Source: Patellaria atrata CBS 101060 (taxonomy: Eukaryota; Ascomycota; Dothideomycetes; Patellariales; Patellariaceae). From it: DNA of 61,698 bases. Under the pieces are notes generated by a model. That model was not told the origin of the DNA. It worked only from the letters and a program-made list of their open reading frames with translations, and searched no databases. This document shows positions 1 to 11,202 of this stretch, one piece after another. The stretch spans positions 486,615 through 548,312 of the forward strand of contig MU006105.1 of the NCBI GenBank assembly GCA_010093705.1, given 5' to 3'. Within the stretch, counting starts at the first letter, position 1, and the number at the start of each line of letters is the position of its first letter. The translations under genes were made by a program, and so were the position numbers.

Positions 1-387
1 AGCAAATCGGTTATGGAAGTATTTGAGAAGTTCGTGGACTGATGTGGTAGTTTTAAGGGTAGGTAGGAAGGCCCTATCCACTGTTTTAGTGATATGTACT
101 CTGATAAGACCAAGTTTCTCTTGTTTGCATTCAAATTGTTTGAGGGAATGCTTGTACTGATCAAACGCATCTGAGAATGGTTCTCCTTCAGCGGTAAGTG
201 TTTTATTCTCAGCATGTCTGATAGGTATAATTGGTTCCTGTAGTGGTTCACAAGTCTTCTCTAGGTCAATGAGATCCCAAAGGCTGTAAGACTCGGCCAT
301 GCTTTTGATCACAAAGTTCCGGGGAAGCCAGTCATTCATGCCATGAAGAGTGACTTCTTCTGAGATCATCTTGGAATGAGTAGGCAT
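1..387 (-). mobile_element. Copia-type retrotransposon Gag, N-terminal part, runs off the window edge
   Basis: An open frame starts with ATG at 387 on the minus strand and stays open for 129 codons to the window edge, so it is truncated by the window. The product has the look of fungal Copia Gag: a start region with GMNDW, then SLWDLIDLEK, a PLQEP linker, and a helical segment (KHSLKQFECKQEKLG) ending in STXK-type helices with HELLKYF. This is the segment that precedes the zinc knuckle in Copia polyproteins. Upstream of it, on the same strand, lie a primer-binding-like sequence (about 511-524) and a TATA-bearing LTR (about 530-1040). It is inferred to be the 5' end of a Copia element inserted into the LINE to its right. 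I see no stop in this piece, so it may be young; the rest lies outside. Confidence 0.7.
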
Positions 388-529
388 GATGAAGAGCAGT
401 GGGATTAAGGATAGAAAATAGTAGGTAATATGGTTAAGATAATTGATAGGTAATTAAACAACTAGAGGTAGACTGGTGGCCTCAGTTGGTAATTAATAGG
501 AGCAGATTATGCCGGGTTCATAACTATAA

Positions 530-1040
530 GGTGGCAAGGGCATGTAAAGTGAAGAATGTAGATTGAAGTGTCTGAACTAGAAGAGACTGGAGGAGGATAG
601 CATTTATACCCGACTGAGTGCTTAGTCAGGTGCGATAATCATTGTTATACTAATACTAATCAGCAGCACTCCCTTCAGTCTACTGGCTTTACTCTTTCAG
701 TCTACTCTTTCGCCTCCTCCTCTAACTAATCTCCGTCTGTGGCTGTTGAAGTATGGGTCCCCTTGTTAGACTGAAGATCTTGGTGGAAAGGATAATCAAG
801 TATATCTCCTACTGCCTTACGCTAGTTATTAGCATCATTCCTTTAACATAGCTGCCTAGTAGGTATCAACGCTGTTGCCTGCATGTTCTCAGTTGTCTAG
901 TAGGTATAAACGCTGTAACCTGCATGTTCTCATGTATTTAAACGCTCTTTAGAACAGTCATTAAACAAGGGAGCGATTATCTTGATCATTTTCAGCACCC
1001 TTACGTCTGACAGTGGCATTCAGCCTCCCACCAATTGACA
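530..1040 (-). mobile_element. Copia 5' LTR, split by a solo LTR of another family
   Basis: Read on the minus strand from 1040, the sequence begins TGTCAATTGGTGGGAGG, is interrupted by the solo LTR at 744-1012, resumes at 743, carries a TATA box (GGGTATAAATGC, near 605-616), and reaches a sequence at 524-511 (TTATGAACCCGGC) that resembles the half-tRNA-iMet primer site of Copia elements. The Copia Gag starts 124 bases further on. Without the insertion and one copy of its target duplication the LTR would be about 235 bases. The left end is uncertain (520-555) because more than one CA end is possible. The matching 3' LTR would lie beyond the window, so this cannot be confirmed here. Confidence 0.55.
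744..1012 (+). mobile_element. Solo LTR A (269 bp) with target duplication GTGGC
   Basis: The element begins TGTTGAAG and ends GTCTGACA, the TG...CA ends of an LTR. It is flanked on both sides by GTGGC (739-743 and 1013-1017), a 5-base target duplication. Nothing of an internal retroelement region is present, so it is a solo LTR, normally produced by LTR-LTR recombination. It holds two imperfect copies of a roughly 40-base unit (TAGTAGGTATMAACGCTGT...GCATGTTCTCA) at about 860-935. Its partner at 1066-1335 is the same LTR in the opposite orientation, differing at about seven positions. It lies inside the Copia LTR. Confidence 0.9.
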
Positions 1041-3112
1041 TCGTGGCTGCTCAAGACCTGATATTTGTCAGACGTAAGGGTGCTGAAAATGATCAAGATA
1101 ATCGCTCGATTGTTTAATGACTGTTCTAAAGAGCGTTTAAATACATGAGAACATGCAGGTAACAGCGTTTATACCTACTAGGCAACTGAGAACATGCAGG
1201 CAACAGCGTTGATACCTACTAGGCAGCTATGTTAAAGGAATGATGCTAATAACTAGCGTAGGGCAGTAGGAGATATACTTGGTTATCCTTTCCACCAAGA
1301 TCTTCAGTCTAACAAAGGGGACCCATACTTCAACAATATTAGTAGCCAAAGAACATGGCATTGAATTTGATATTGCAAAAACGGAACTCATTCACTTTCA
1401 TAACAAGAGAACGCCAATCCAGGACTCAATCTGCCTCTTCAACCAGGTGGTCCAACCAAAGTTAATGGTTAGATGGCTCGGGATGTGTCTAGACTCAAAA
1501 CTCACTTTCAAACAACATGTAGAGAAAAAGATCAAGAATGCAGAAAATGCAATGTACATGATTTAAAGACTAAGAAACACACAGAAAGGTCTATCAATGC
1601 AAGCAGTGCGTCAACTGTATAATGCATGCGTCAACTCAATAGCAGACTATGGAGTACCAGTATGGTGGAATCCGAATCACAGGAATAACTAGCAAGTTGA
1701 AAGGTATCAAAAATTGCAGAACAAAGCATTGAGAATGATCTTAGGTGCCTTCAAAACTTCTCCAAGCATAGCCATGGAAATTGAAGCAGGTCTGCCTCCT
1801 CCAGCTGTCAGATTCGAGAAGTGGTGCAATTCTTATACACTCAGGACTCTAAAGTTCCACAAAAATTACCTAGTTAAGAGAGTGCTCTGGGAAGAGGTTG
1901 AAAAAGATGACTTAGCTGCAACCTTAGACTCTGACTCAGAAGCAGACAATACCCCAATCAAGTATATCACAAGACCAAACACTCAGCTCCTATTCTTATT
2001 GAAGAGAATCCAGGAGTTTATCACCAACTGGAACATAGAAAAGATTTCTATACATAATGCGCAACCTTGGAGGCCAAAATTAAAGGCATTATTTATCATC
2101 TCCAGCAAGGATAAGGATAAAGCATCAAAGGAACATGATAAAATAATCAGAGACCTAGAATCAGGCATGAAGAATGGGCCAGTCAGTGTTTACTACACTG
2201 ATGGGTCTAAAGAAAGCAACAGAAATGCTGCAGGAGCATGTCAGATAGGCAATAATCAGCGCATTTTGTTTGCCGGCAACTGGAACTTAGGGGATAGCGT
2301 TGAGATTATGGACGCAGAGCTATTCGCCATCCTCAAGGCACTTGAAAGAGAAAAGACCCAACGTGAGAAGGGACAATCCATTGCCGAAAACCTATGGGTC
2401 TTTGTGGACAGCCAGGCAGCACTTAAGAGAGTACAAAAGAATAGCCTTGATGGAGGACAAGAATTAAGTGTGATGATAACAGACCTATGCAATACTCTTA
2501 CCGATGAATGGGAAATGAAAATTACCTTCAGCCGGGTTCCCGGCCGTAAGAATATCTTTGGAAATGACATAGCAGACAAGCTGGCAAAAAAAGGGACTGG
2601 ACCGTAAGCCCATAGGCGCTTCGTTCACATCACTCAGTCATATTAAACGAAAATACAAGGAAAAGATCTTATCTAATTGGAAACAAAGCTGGGAAGCCAA
2701 TAGTAAGAAACAAGGCAAACATTATACACCAATTTGCAGAGATCTTGTGCGTTTCTCACTCGGTATACCCAAATCCAATGTTCAGAAAAAGATCCAAGCA
2801 GCATACTTTCAACTTAAGACCGGTATTGGATACTTCAAGACTTACTCTAAGGTGATTGGGAAAGATGAAGAAGCGAAGTGCTTCAGAAACTGTCAATCAC
2901 TCCAAATACCAATACACCTTATTCTACATTGTACACACTACTCTAAAGAGCGCAATGAAATGAGGATGCAAATAAGATCAAAGGTAACAATGGCAAAGCT
3001 TTTTTGCACAAAGTTAGGCAAACAGGTGTTATTCAAGTATATAGCAAGAACTCGAATCTCTACTGCCAGATGGTTAATACACGCAGGAGATGTAGATAGA
3101 GTAGAACTGTAG
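1041..3112 (+). mobile_element. Decayed Tad-like non-LTR retrotransposon (LINE): reverse transcriptase end, RNase H, zinc knuckle
   Basis: After the LTR at 1335 a frame reads through the C-terminal part of a LINE reverse transcriptase (HGIEFDIAKTELIHF, then the FKTSPSIAMEIEAGLPP region), a type I RNase H (YYTDGS, MDAEL, VFVDSQAAL, NDIADKLA) and, in another frame from about 2609, a C-terminal Cys-Cys-His-Cys knuckle (CFRNC...HLILHC). The frame is broken by TAA at 1564 and TAG at 1690, both explained by C-to-T changes in CAA and CAG, and by a +1 shift after 2600. The usual His before the last RNase H acidic residue is replaced by Arg (VPGRK). The 5' part of the element is missing from the window or displaced by the Copia insertion. 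No poly(A) tail is obvious after 3112. Confidence 0.85.
1066..1335 (-). mobile_element. Solo LTR B (270 bp), inverted copy of solo LTR A, target duplication ATATT
   Basis: On the plus strand it begins TGTCAGAC and ends CTTCAACA; its reverse complement matches 744-1012 almost base for base (about seven differences, one a single-base indel). It is flanked by ATATT at 1061-1065 and 1336-1340, a 5-base target duplication different from that of copy A, so the two copies inserted independently. The two LTRs are 53 bases apart with their TGACA ends facing, and single strands of this region could fold into a hairpin of about 265 base pairs. It interrupts the reverse transcriptase of the LINE. Confidence 0.9.
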
Positions 3113-5963
3113 AATCTACAGAAGATAACAAGATGTATGGCATAGAACTAGAATTAGAAATGAGATGGTAAAGAGGAAGAAAGACGGCTTTCCAACAATT
3201 TCCTTTGTATGGAGTTTAAACGTAATGACTTTCCTTTATATATAAATTATCAGTGGATTAAATTACTGAAGACTTCACTAAGCATATAAGGGCCCTGAAA
3301 AGGGATTTATGTATATAGGGAGTTGCGCCATAGCTTGAAGGCTGCATGCGCAGTATTGTAGATAATACAATACAATGGAATTAAACAGAAAATAAAAATT
3401 AGAAAAAATCGACATCGTTAGAAGATAAAAGAGCAATCCAGAAATGGGCTTCACCTAACAACCTAAAAGAGCCAGAAATGATCAAAAATTGTTGATGTAT
3501 AAACTTGATCTTGACAGAAACAAAGTGTCCTGAAGATGTAAATACTCCACGAAAAGGTGAGATACTTATACCCGGAACCCTCGCCCGTGGCCTATGCACC
3601 CGTCACTGAACAAGACCGTTATGATGCTCATGATCCACTTAATGAACACATCACGAACATGAACCGACTCCATATACCACGGTATATGAGCCCCATGACT
3701 GTACAGTTTCAGAGATAAGGAAGGGCATATAATCTCTCTTCCCTCTCTATAGATATTTTGATTCCTTAAGAATTTGAGATTCTCCTTCACTTATGACTAA
3801 CTTACGGAAGGAATCGTTATCGCAACACTACAGATGAACAATTGGGCCCTGGTCCGAAAACCCTCGCGACCTTTAATTGGAGGATCCCCAGAGGATCAAC
3901 GGAAATTCGGTTGTTTTGCGGTCTGGAACGTTAACCCGTAGCCAGGAGTTGAGGAGGTTCTCGAGACCCTACCTGTGGTGGACCGTAGGACTAATGATAA
4001 TAAATAGCATCAGCAAACCGCGATACTACATACCATCACCTAGTTTCCGCGATATCGAACACCGTCATTTCTTCCTCTATCCCTCCTCTCCTAAGTCTCA
4101 ATTCTCAAAGCTCTCCGTCAAACCACACCAATATCGAGTCCACTTTCGTCTTCTGGAACAAGAGCCAAAAAATACCCAGATCACTTTATACGAGTAGCAA
4201 ATGCACCTTCTTCCTACAGAGGTGTCTCTTTGTGAAAGAAATATTCAACTCCTTAACGAGAAAATAAGAACCCCCTTCACCCATGACACTCAAACCCAAC
4301 ACAAACGCAACGTCACAAAGGAGACGTATGATCCAACCACCTGCTTAACCTCATGACACTCACACGCTCAATCCACCACTTACATTCGAACCCTATCACA
4401 TCTATCATCTGATTCTCCATACCCCCTGAGTCCCCCTCACGGAGTCGGATAGGGTATATAACCCCCCTTCCCTCTCCTATTTCCAATTCTAGTTCTCTCA
4501 AATTTAAGCTCTCTCGGGTAAGAGTGTTAAATCACAAACATGTTTCGACATCTTCGCCACATGTGCCATTGATCCCTGGTCGGAAGTTGGTAGATATCCC
4601 ATTGGGAGAAGTCGTCCAGCATAGAATGTCCTACTTGATTGGGAGAATGGGTGGGATGTTTGCGTGTTATATCTGTCGATATAGATAGTCGATACCGGGT
4701 ATATGCATTTTGTACTGAGCACTGAGTATTGAGGGGATTAAAAGGGCGAAGGTAGTGGTCATCAGTGGGAAGGAATGATGGAGGGTATCGGTGACAAACC
4801 ACAAAACCATACCACCGCTCTCAACCTCACAATAATACGCAAGAGTAGACTTTTGTGGGGAGGAGCCCCAATAATATCTTTGCTGAGATTGTGGGAAAAC
4901 CAGCAATGGTTCGTATCTAGTACACAACAGAGGTACTCTCATTCACGATTGGGAAAAGATGTGTTGCTGTAAGAACATTATCACAGTGGCGAGATATATA
5001 CCCCCGAACCCGAGACCTAACCTTCTTCTACGGTCAAATGTGCGCATTGTATGAGCACTACATCACATCCTGCTGCCGCCAGACGTTACCCATCGGACCG
5101 CCTGCTCTTAGGACCACAAGCCGCCTAATCCACACGTCCTGATCCTATGACCTCAAATCCACCCCATTAACACACGCGCTCTCCCATACCCCTGACCCAC
5201 TCCCACGAGACCAACCCAACCATATCTCAGACACCAGTATAAAACACCCTGCTCTCCCCTCCATTTCCCCATCCCCCTCCCCATCCAGACCTTTACTCCT
5301 CAGCGAAGTTGGCAATAGAATATATTGGGAGCCTGGGAGTTCGCCAACTCCGAGTGGACCTTATCATTGTCGCCTGCCCCTCTGCTTGGACCGTCCAGAA
5401 TATATGCGAGATAAATTGGGACTTGGGAGGAGGGTCTCTGTCTCTTTCGCTGTCTCTCTGTCTCTATGTCTGTCTCTGTGCGGTGTTCGGTGTCCAACCT
5501 GGAGCTTATCGTGAAGGGAGAATATATATTATGCGACCCATATCGCATGATGAAGCATATAAGTGTTGAAATTTAAGGCGATGATGAGGTGATGATGCAT
5601 ACCGCCTCCCTCCACGACACAGAAGCAGATACCCATCATCACTCTATAACCCACCATTTCCCACCATCCAACCGTCCTTTAACAATCCAACATTTCCCCG
5701 AATAAAAAGTACGACCTCACCCCCCTCCAAAATCCGGGAGAGGAGACCAGCGTGTCGCGCCGACCCACATTATCATAACTCACACCATGTTCCATAACCC
5801 CTATCACGGACGTGAAAGTATGTAAACAGTTCTGTCTCTCCGGATTTTAGAGTCTTTATATCCCTTGAAGCCTTGTACTGTACACATACATGATCATCAT
5901 TCATTACCACTTACATCACCCCCTTCCTCCCTCAAACCCCAACCACAAACCCCCATCCACCCC
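3113..5963. other. Intergenic, no recognisable gene
   Basis: Only short open frames on both strands, none with recognisable domains. The stretch holds several pyrimidine-rich tracts, TATA-like TATATAA sites near 3725 and 4455, and a TCTCTG-type microsatellite at about 5434-5480. Confidence 0.6.
5434..5480. repeat. Imperfect (TCTCTG)n microsatellite
   Basis: GTCTCTGTCTCTTTCGCTGT followed by more TCTCTG/TCTATG units. No coding role seen. Confidence 0.8.
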
Positions 5964-7408
5964 CTACTGATGCGCCACAGCTCCCCTCTTCTCCTGCTCC
6001 CCTGCCTCCCTCTCCATCCTCGCCTGATACCCCACCACGTCCTCCACCGGCAAATCCGCACTCAACGTATTTCCCCTCTCCCTATACTCAAACACAGGGG
6101 ACTTACTCTCCTTCGGGACCGGTGACCTCGTCGGGGTGGTTGGTGGTATAGTTGGGGTTGATGTCGGTGCGGAGGTTGAGCTTGGTGTCATGGTCAAGAA
6201 AGCGGGTAAGCCCGTGGAGTCGATCTCGACGATCTCCTCGTACGAGCCTTTGAAGACGGTCGGCGCGATGGAGATCAACCTGTGCTTGAGGTCGTACACG
6301 ACGTACGTGGAGCGGAGCGTCGTCATGCCTAGGGTGCAGTCTTCTACTTCGTCTGTGGTGCGTATGCCGAGGTAGCATAGATCGATGGGATGTCTGGCGG
6401 GGGGTCGAGGACCAATTCACGCATGCAGATGGGTACGGTGACGGTGCCGAATGTGATGTTGAGGATGATCGGGTTGTTTTTTTGGGAACAGCTGACGAAG
6501 GCGACGCCAAGGTTTGCCCGCCATTCTGCGTTCATCATGTCGAAGATTGTGAAAGCTGTTGCAGCGGGAAGTTTTGTCAAGGTTGCACCGGGATTTAGGT
6601 AAAAGAGCCAATCTGGGCCGACTTCCAGATCAGTATCGCCAATCATCATTTTTGTGACTCTGACAGAAACATCTGCTGGATCATTGTTGACCATTAGAAC
6701 AGTAACTAGGGGGGCGATATACTTTTTTCGATCAACACCTCAGAACAGTAAGGCTCCTGAAGTAGAGTGGACGTCGTTGAGCCAAAGACTATAAGCGGGA
6801 AGGTTAATGAGGCCCTGATCAGTCATCGATGTCAGAATTGTCCCGTATGGGACCGTATCTTGCTCTTTGTTGCGCAGGGAATCCAAGATCAAGAATATTT
6901 GTGTCATTTCCTTCCCAAGCGACTCCAAATTGCTGATGCGGGATTTCTACGCCCGCAATTTGAATTGTATCTGTGACGAAAATCCCTGTAGGGCTGTTTG
7001 CCGTCTACATATTCAATACTGGAATTTTCATTCATGTATACCCCTGTCGACGATGAATCGAAAGCGTAAGTACCGAAGATGCAAGGATCGTCCGAGTCAG
7101 AAGATATTGTGCAACTGGTTGAATTCTCGGCATGAAACCAGGTGTCCGCAGTAGAAGCAGCAAGGATCGCACGTACTTCTTGGGGGGGGAGTCCCAAGAG
7201 ACATATTGACAAGATAGGTGATGCGGTTGTTTTCGATAATCTACTCGTAGGCTTGTCGTTTGTGGATCCTTGAACGTGAGTGTGAGTGCGCAGCCTTAGA
7301 CTGATATAGGTCCAAACTGACGACGGCTGGACTTTTTGCGGCAGTGACTGCATCATAACAGTTCGCGGCAATGATCAGGACTGACAGTAGAGTATGGAAG
7401 ACTGCCAT
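5964..7408 (-). pseudogene. Pepsin-like (A1) aspartic protease pseudogene
   Basis: A start at 7408 gives a signal-peptide-like start (MAVFHTLLSVLIIAANC), a propeptide with a dibasic site (HKRQAYE), and then pieces of an A1 protease in order: YLVNMSLGTPP, CIFGTYAFDSSST, IEYVDG, the NPAYSLWLND-type block (LPAYSLWLND...SGALLF), GVDRKKY, the second active-site block, and LRSTYVVYDLKHRLISIA, followed by a Thr/Pro-rich tail. At least five lesions break it: TAG at 7241-7243, an extra base in a run of eight C (7182-7189), a frame change near 7000, TGA at 6740-6742 where Gly of FGGVD is expected, and a frame change near 6375. Both catalytic motifs are also lost: DTGS reads AAST, DSGTT reads NPGAT. It is a relic; whether catalysis was lost before or after the frame breaks cannot be told. 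Confidence 0.88.
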
Positions 7409-9198
7409 GATTAAAGAAATTTTATACAGGTATTATGAATGGGCTGGAAGTGATATTATGCAATGTGTTGTTTCTATCTTCTAACTGGAGAGAACGTAGA
7501 GTAGGAAGATACGGCGGAGGAATTGAGTTAGACTGAGTTGAAGAGTTGGGACAACAGTGGTGTACAATGTTCCACAACAGCTTTCAGCTATCTGCCAAGA
7601 AAGCAGATATGAAAGAATTGGAAGGGTAGCTCAAGTCAAAAAGACGAGACAAATAAAACTTAAGAGAAACTGAACAACTTTTTCGTGCACAGCCTTCAAG
7701 AAAAAAAAAATAAAGCTTGAGCATGAGCCTCCGCTACTCCGGAATTGAAAATCGAAGCGGAACTTTACCAAGACCTGATATATCATGCCAGCCCCCACCG
7801 ATTGTATGACTATTAGTATGCTAAAAGAAAAGCCGAGATGGATGATACAACGGGAATGTGCATCTAGAAAAGACCCAAAAGGTGACGCCAAGGGGCCTCG
7901 TTCTCGGGGGGACTGTTATTGACTGGAGCGGCGTGGAATGCCATGGCTCTAAGGTAAGTAAACTGCGGGGACGAAGCGGCCGGGTTAGGTGAATGGGATA
8001 TACTTGGGGCGGAATATTCATCGTGCTGAATTGTGATCTGTTGCGCAAGGTTGGGAATGGAGATTTTATATACCGCAAGGCTGCCAAGTTGAGGCGTCCG
8101 GATTGCACGGCAATGGAAAGCAAACTTTATTAGAGTTACCAAATACAAAAGAAGTAAACATGAGGGGAAATAAGTAATATCGATTGAAGAAATATGTGAA
8201 GTATGAGTCTTCCCAACGTATAAAATCAGAATAGAGAAAGGTTTTAATACTTATACTACCTGCGTATTCGGACCCCAATATGGGATTATCAATGGTACTA
8301 TCTTGTATCTGGAAGCATATGTTCCCATTCTCCATGCGTAAAGTACGCTCTTCATCAGCACAGTCCAGTAGCTCTGATACCATGATGTGTTGTACGCCAG
8401 AACGTCCCACGTGGAGTTTGGATCGTGCCTATTGTGCGTGATACAGCGTCTGCAGATCCATCCTGGGTAAGTGAGCAGGCCTAATCCTCGCTATGTAGAA
8501 TAGCAACCTATCGAGACCGTACACTGTACAGTACGGAGGACGATGGGGATGTATTAAGAAAGATATTCGTTCGGACAGACGTTTCTGTGCCCGATACTTC
8601 GAACTTCTGCCTTGTCGATAGTTTTTGGTTGTCCAGATGTGCCTCAGGACAAAGGTCTTGGGAGTAGATAACGTGGTAGATATAGAACTATACGCAATTG
8701 CGTAAGTTTGCTCCTTCAGACATATTATTGTATATCATGAATGAGATGAAGTTGAAACGGGAAATATTCCAACTACAACTGGTTCTATGCCAAGGCGCTT
8801 CTGAGTCAAGTCGAGCTAACCCTTAAAAGTAATATTACATTCCCTTCAGAAGAAGTGTTCCTTTTTCAATGATTTCCTAAACTGCCACAAGTTGGGTTTT
8901 ACAAAGGATAATTATCAGGACAGTAGCCATCGTCCTTAGAACAGCACGTTCTTCAACCCCAACAGCACAAAATGCAACATCTGGTAACATGTTCAAGAGC
9001 TTCAACATCCACATTAACATGACATACATTCCTCATCTTATCCTATACAGAAAAAAGCCATCACAGACAGAGCGAGGAAGCTAATAACCAGAAATCCACA
9101 AATGCAGACCCGTAAAGCGATGGTATCACAAACACCTCCGTCCCCCTTTTCACCCCTATCACCCATTCACCATATGTAAGGGAAATGTGTATCCCGTT
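7409..9198. other. Intergenic, nothing recognised
   Basis: Short frames only (the longest, on the minus strand at 8066-8410, shows no known motif). It separates the dead protease from the 3' end of the purine permease and probably contains the latter's 3' untranslated region near 9000-9198. Confidence 0.55.
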
Positions 9199-11202
9199 CT
9201 ACTCTCTCTTAACAGCCTGCTCCGCCCCAGTCAACTTCGGCGCAGTAGCAACATCGCTCGAACTCCTCCCCGCACCCAACCCCTCCTCATCCACCCCCTT
9301 CCCATCCGCCGCTTTACCCCACGCAGCGTTATGTTCTCTCTCCTCAGCCACAAACTCAGGAATATCATCCTCGATCTCCTCCGGCAGGATCAAATTCAAG
9401 AAAAGGGCCAAGAAAGCGGTGACTGCGAAACCGGTCTCGAGGACAAGTTCGATGGCGTTGAAGAAGCCGAGGAGAGCACGGTTGGGACCACCGTATGTGA
9501 AGACGTAGGCGAACCAGCTGTAAAATATCAGTCAAATGTCTGAAGGGTTTGTTTGTGGAGGGAACTTACTCAGGAACCAATGTAGCACCGTACCCAATCG
9601 CCAATGCGGCCGTCAGGATAAACCTGTTCCGGCGGGTAAAAGGAATCGTGCTGATAATTCTGATACCCGAAACCGCGACCGCGGCAAAGAGGAAAGTGGT
9701 CATACCGCCTAACACCGCACCCGGGATGGCGACTAAGGCAGCTGCGAACTTCGAGAAGACCCCCATGACGATGAGCCAGAAGCAGCATGCGTATCCAGCT
9801 TTACGGTTGGCGCATCGGGTGAGCGCTATGACACCATTGTTCTGCGCAAAGGTCGACATGGGGGTGATGGTGCAGAGGGCGGCGAGGATACCGTTCAGAC
9901 CATCAGCGAGCACACCACCTTGGATACGGGAGTCGTAAATGGGGCCGTCGACTTCAAGTTTGCTAACATCGCAAGTAGCTGTGATATCACCAATAGCCTC
10001 CATAGCCAACACAATGTAGACGGCTAATAGTGGAAGGATAATCGGACCGTAGACACTGAGTTTGTAGGTGTGGACCCAGATGAAGGAGGCAGCAGGGGCG
10101 CTGTCGATGCCAGAGCGGTCAAAGTAACCACAAGCACCGGCGACAATGCAGCCACTTAGGAGACCCAGCACAACGGAGGTCGACTTCATGATTGGAGACC
10201 CGAAGCGCTCACAGAAGATGATTGTTACGAAAACAAGGAAACCGAGACCGATGAATTCTGCACTACCCCATGGGAGAGGGCGAGGTGCATTGATAGTCGG
10301 ACAAAGCCGAAAGAGACCTTCTTCGGGGCGAGATGAGCAGTTACCGTTGCCGCCGGCCCAGTTTTTGAAGCCAGATTCAATGAGCTTTACACCGATCAGC
10401 ATGACGGTGGGGCCGGTAACGAGAGGTGGGAAGATTTTCTTGAGCAAGACTGGTGGAGTGAAGCTCATAAGAATTTCGAGAAGAGCACAGACGCAGGCGG
10501 TACCGAGAATTGCACCATAACCGTCGGGACAGGGGAGCGGGTTGCCGTCTGAGTCGGAGGGACAGAAGCCGGTTTCGTACATTTGCGCGAGAGCACCAGT
10601 TGCGACGGGGATAGTGGCAAATGAGGTTCCAACAACACTGATCAAGCCGGTTCTGGTCACGAGTTAGTATTCTGTCGCGGTATAAAGGGAATCCACATCT
10701 GTAAACACTTACCCAACGAAATATGGTGTTTTGTAGATGTGAAATCGCGTAATCTGTATAGACGACAGGATACCACAGACAATCAAAGATGTTGACACGA
10801 GATATTGCGCCTGATCAGGCGGTAGATTCGCTCCTCCTTGACCGGATAAGATGATAGGTGGTGTAATAACACCGGCCAACATAGCCAGCGCATGCTGAAA
10901 ACCGAGTAAAAGAGCAAGGAATACGGGCATCTTGTCATTCAGACCAAAGAAAGGTGCGGCGCGTCTGTCCTTCTTCATAAAAGGGACATTTGGTCTGAAT
11001 AGAAAACCGTAATCATATGTTCCAATGAGGCCCTCTCTATGATGATGTTAGTTCTGGCCTTAAACTGAAATGTCACTTTCTAGAGGGCCTCAATGCGCAC
11101 TCACTTCGTAGTAAATGACTTTCCTAATCTCCTCAACCTCTCGCCAAACGTCTTCCTCCTGCTCATATCCGGTCCAATGGTGACATCGCGTCCGTCATCC
11201 AT
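9199..11202 (-). CDS. UapA/UapC-like xanthine-uric acid permease (NAT/NCS2 family)
   Basis: Four exons: 11202-11105, 11036-10713, 10652-9570, 9517-9199; introns of 68, 60 and 52 bases, the second with a TACTAAC branch site. The 607-residue product is the usual size for fungal purine:H+ symporters of the plasma membrane. It has the N-terminal EGLIGTYDYGFLF block, the TM1 QH motif (GFQHALAML), the TM8 acidic residue (AMEAIGDITATCDVS) and the NAT signature QNNGVIALTR in TM9-10, which together set purine binding in UapA. The last exon supplies TM13-14 and a hydrophilic tail after LNLILPEE. By family it takes up xanthine and/or uric acid; which of the two cannot be read from sequence. No sign of damage. 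Confidence 0.93.

Noticed and set aside
1013-1065. Single inverted-repeat transposon (foldback element) covering 744-1335
   Set aside because: Each arm has its own perfect 5-base target duplication and TG...CA ends, which favours two separate LTR insertions.
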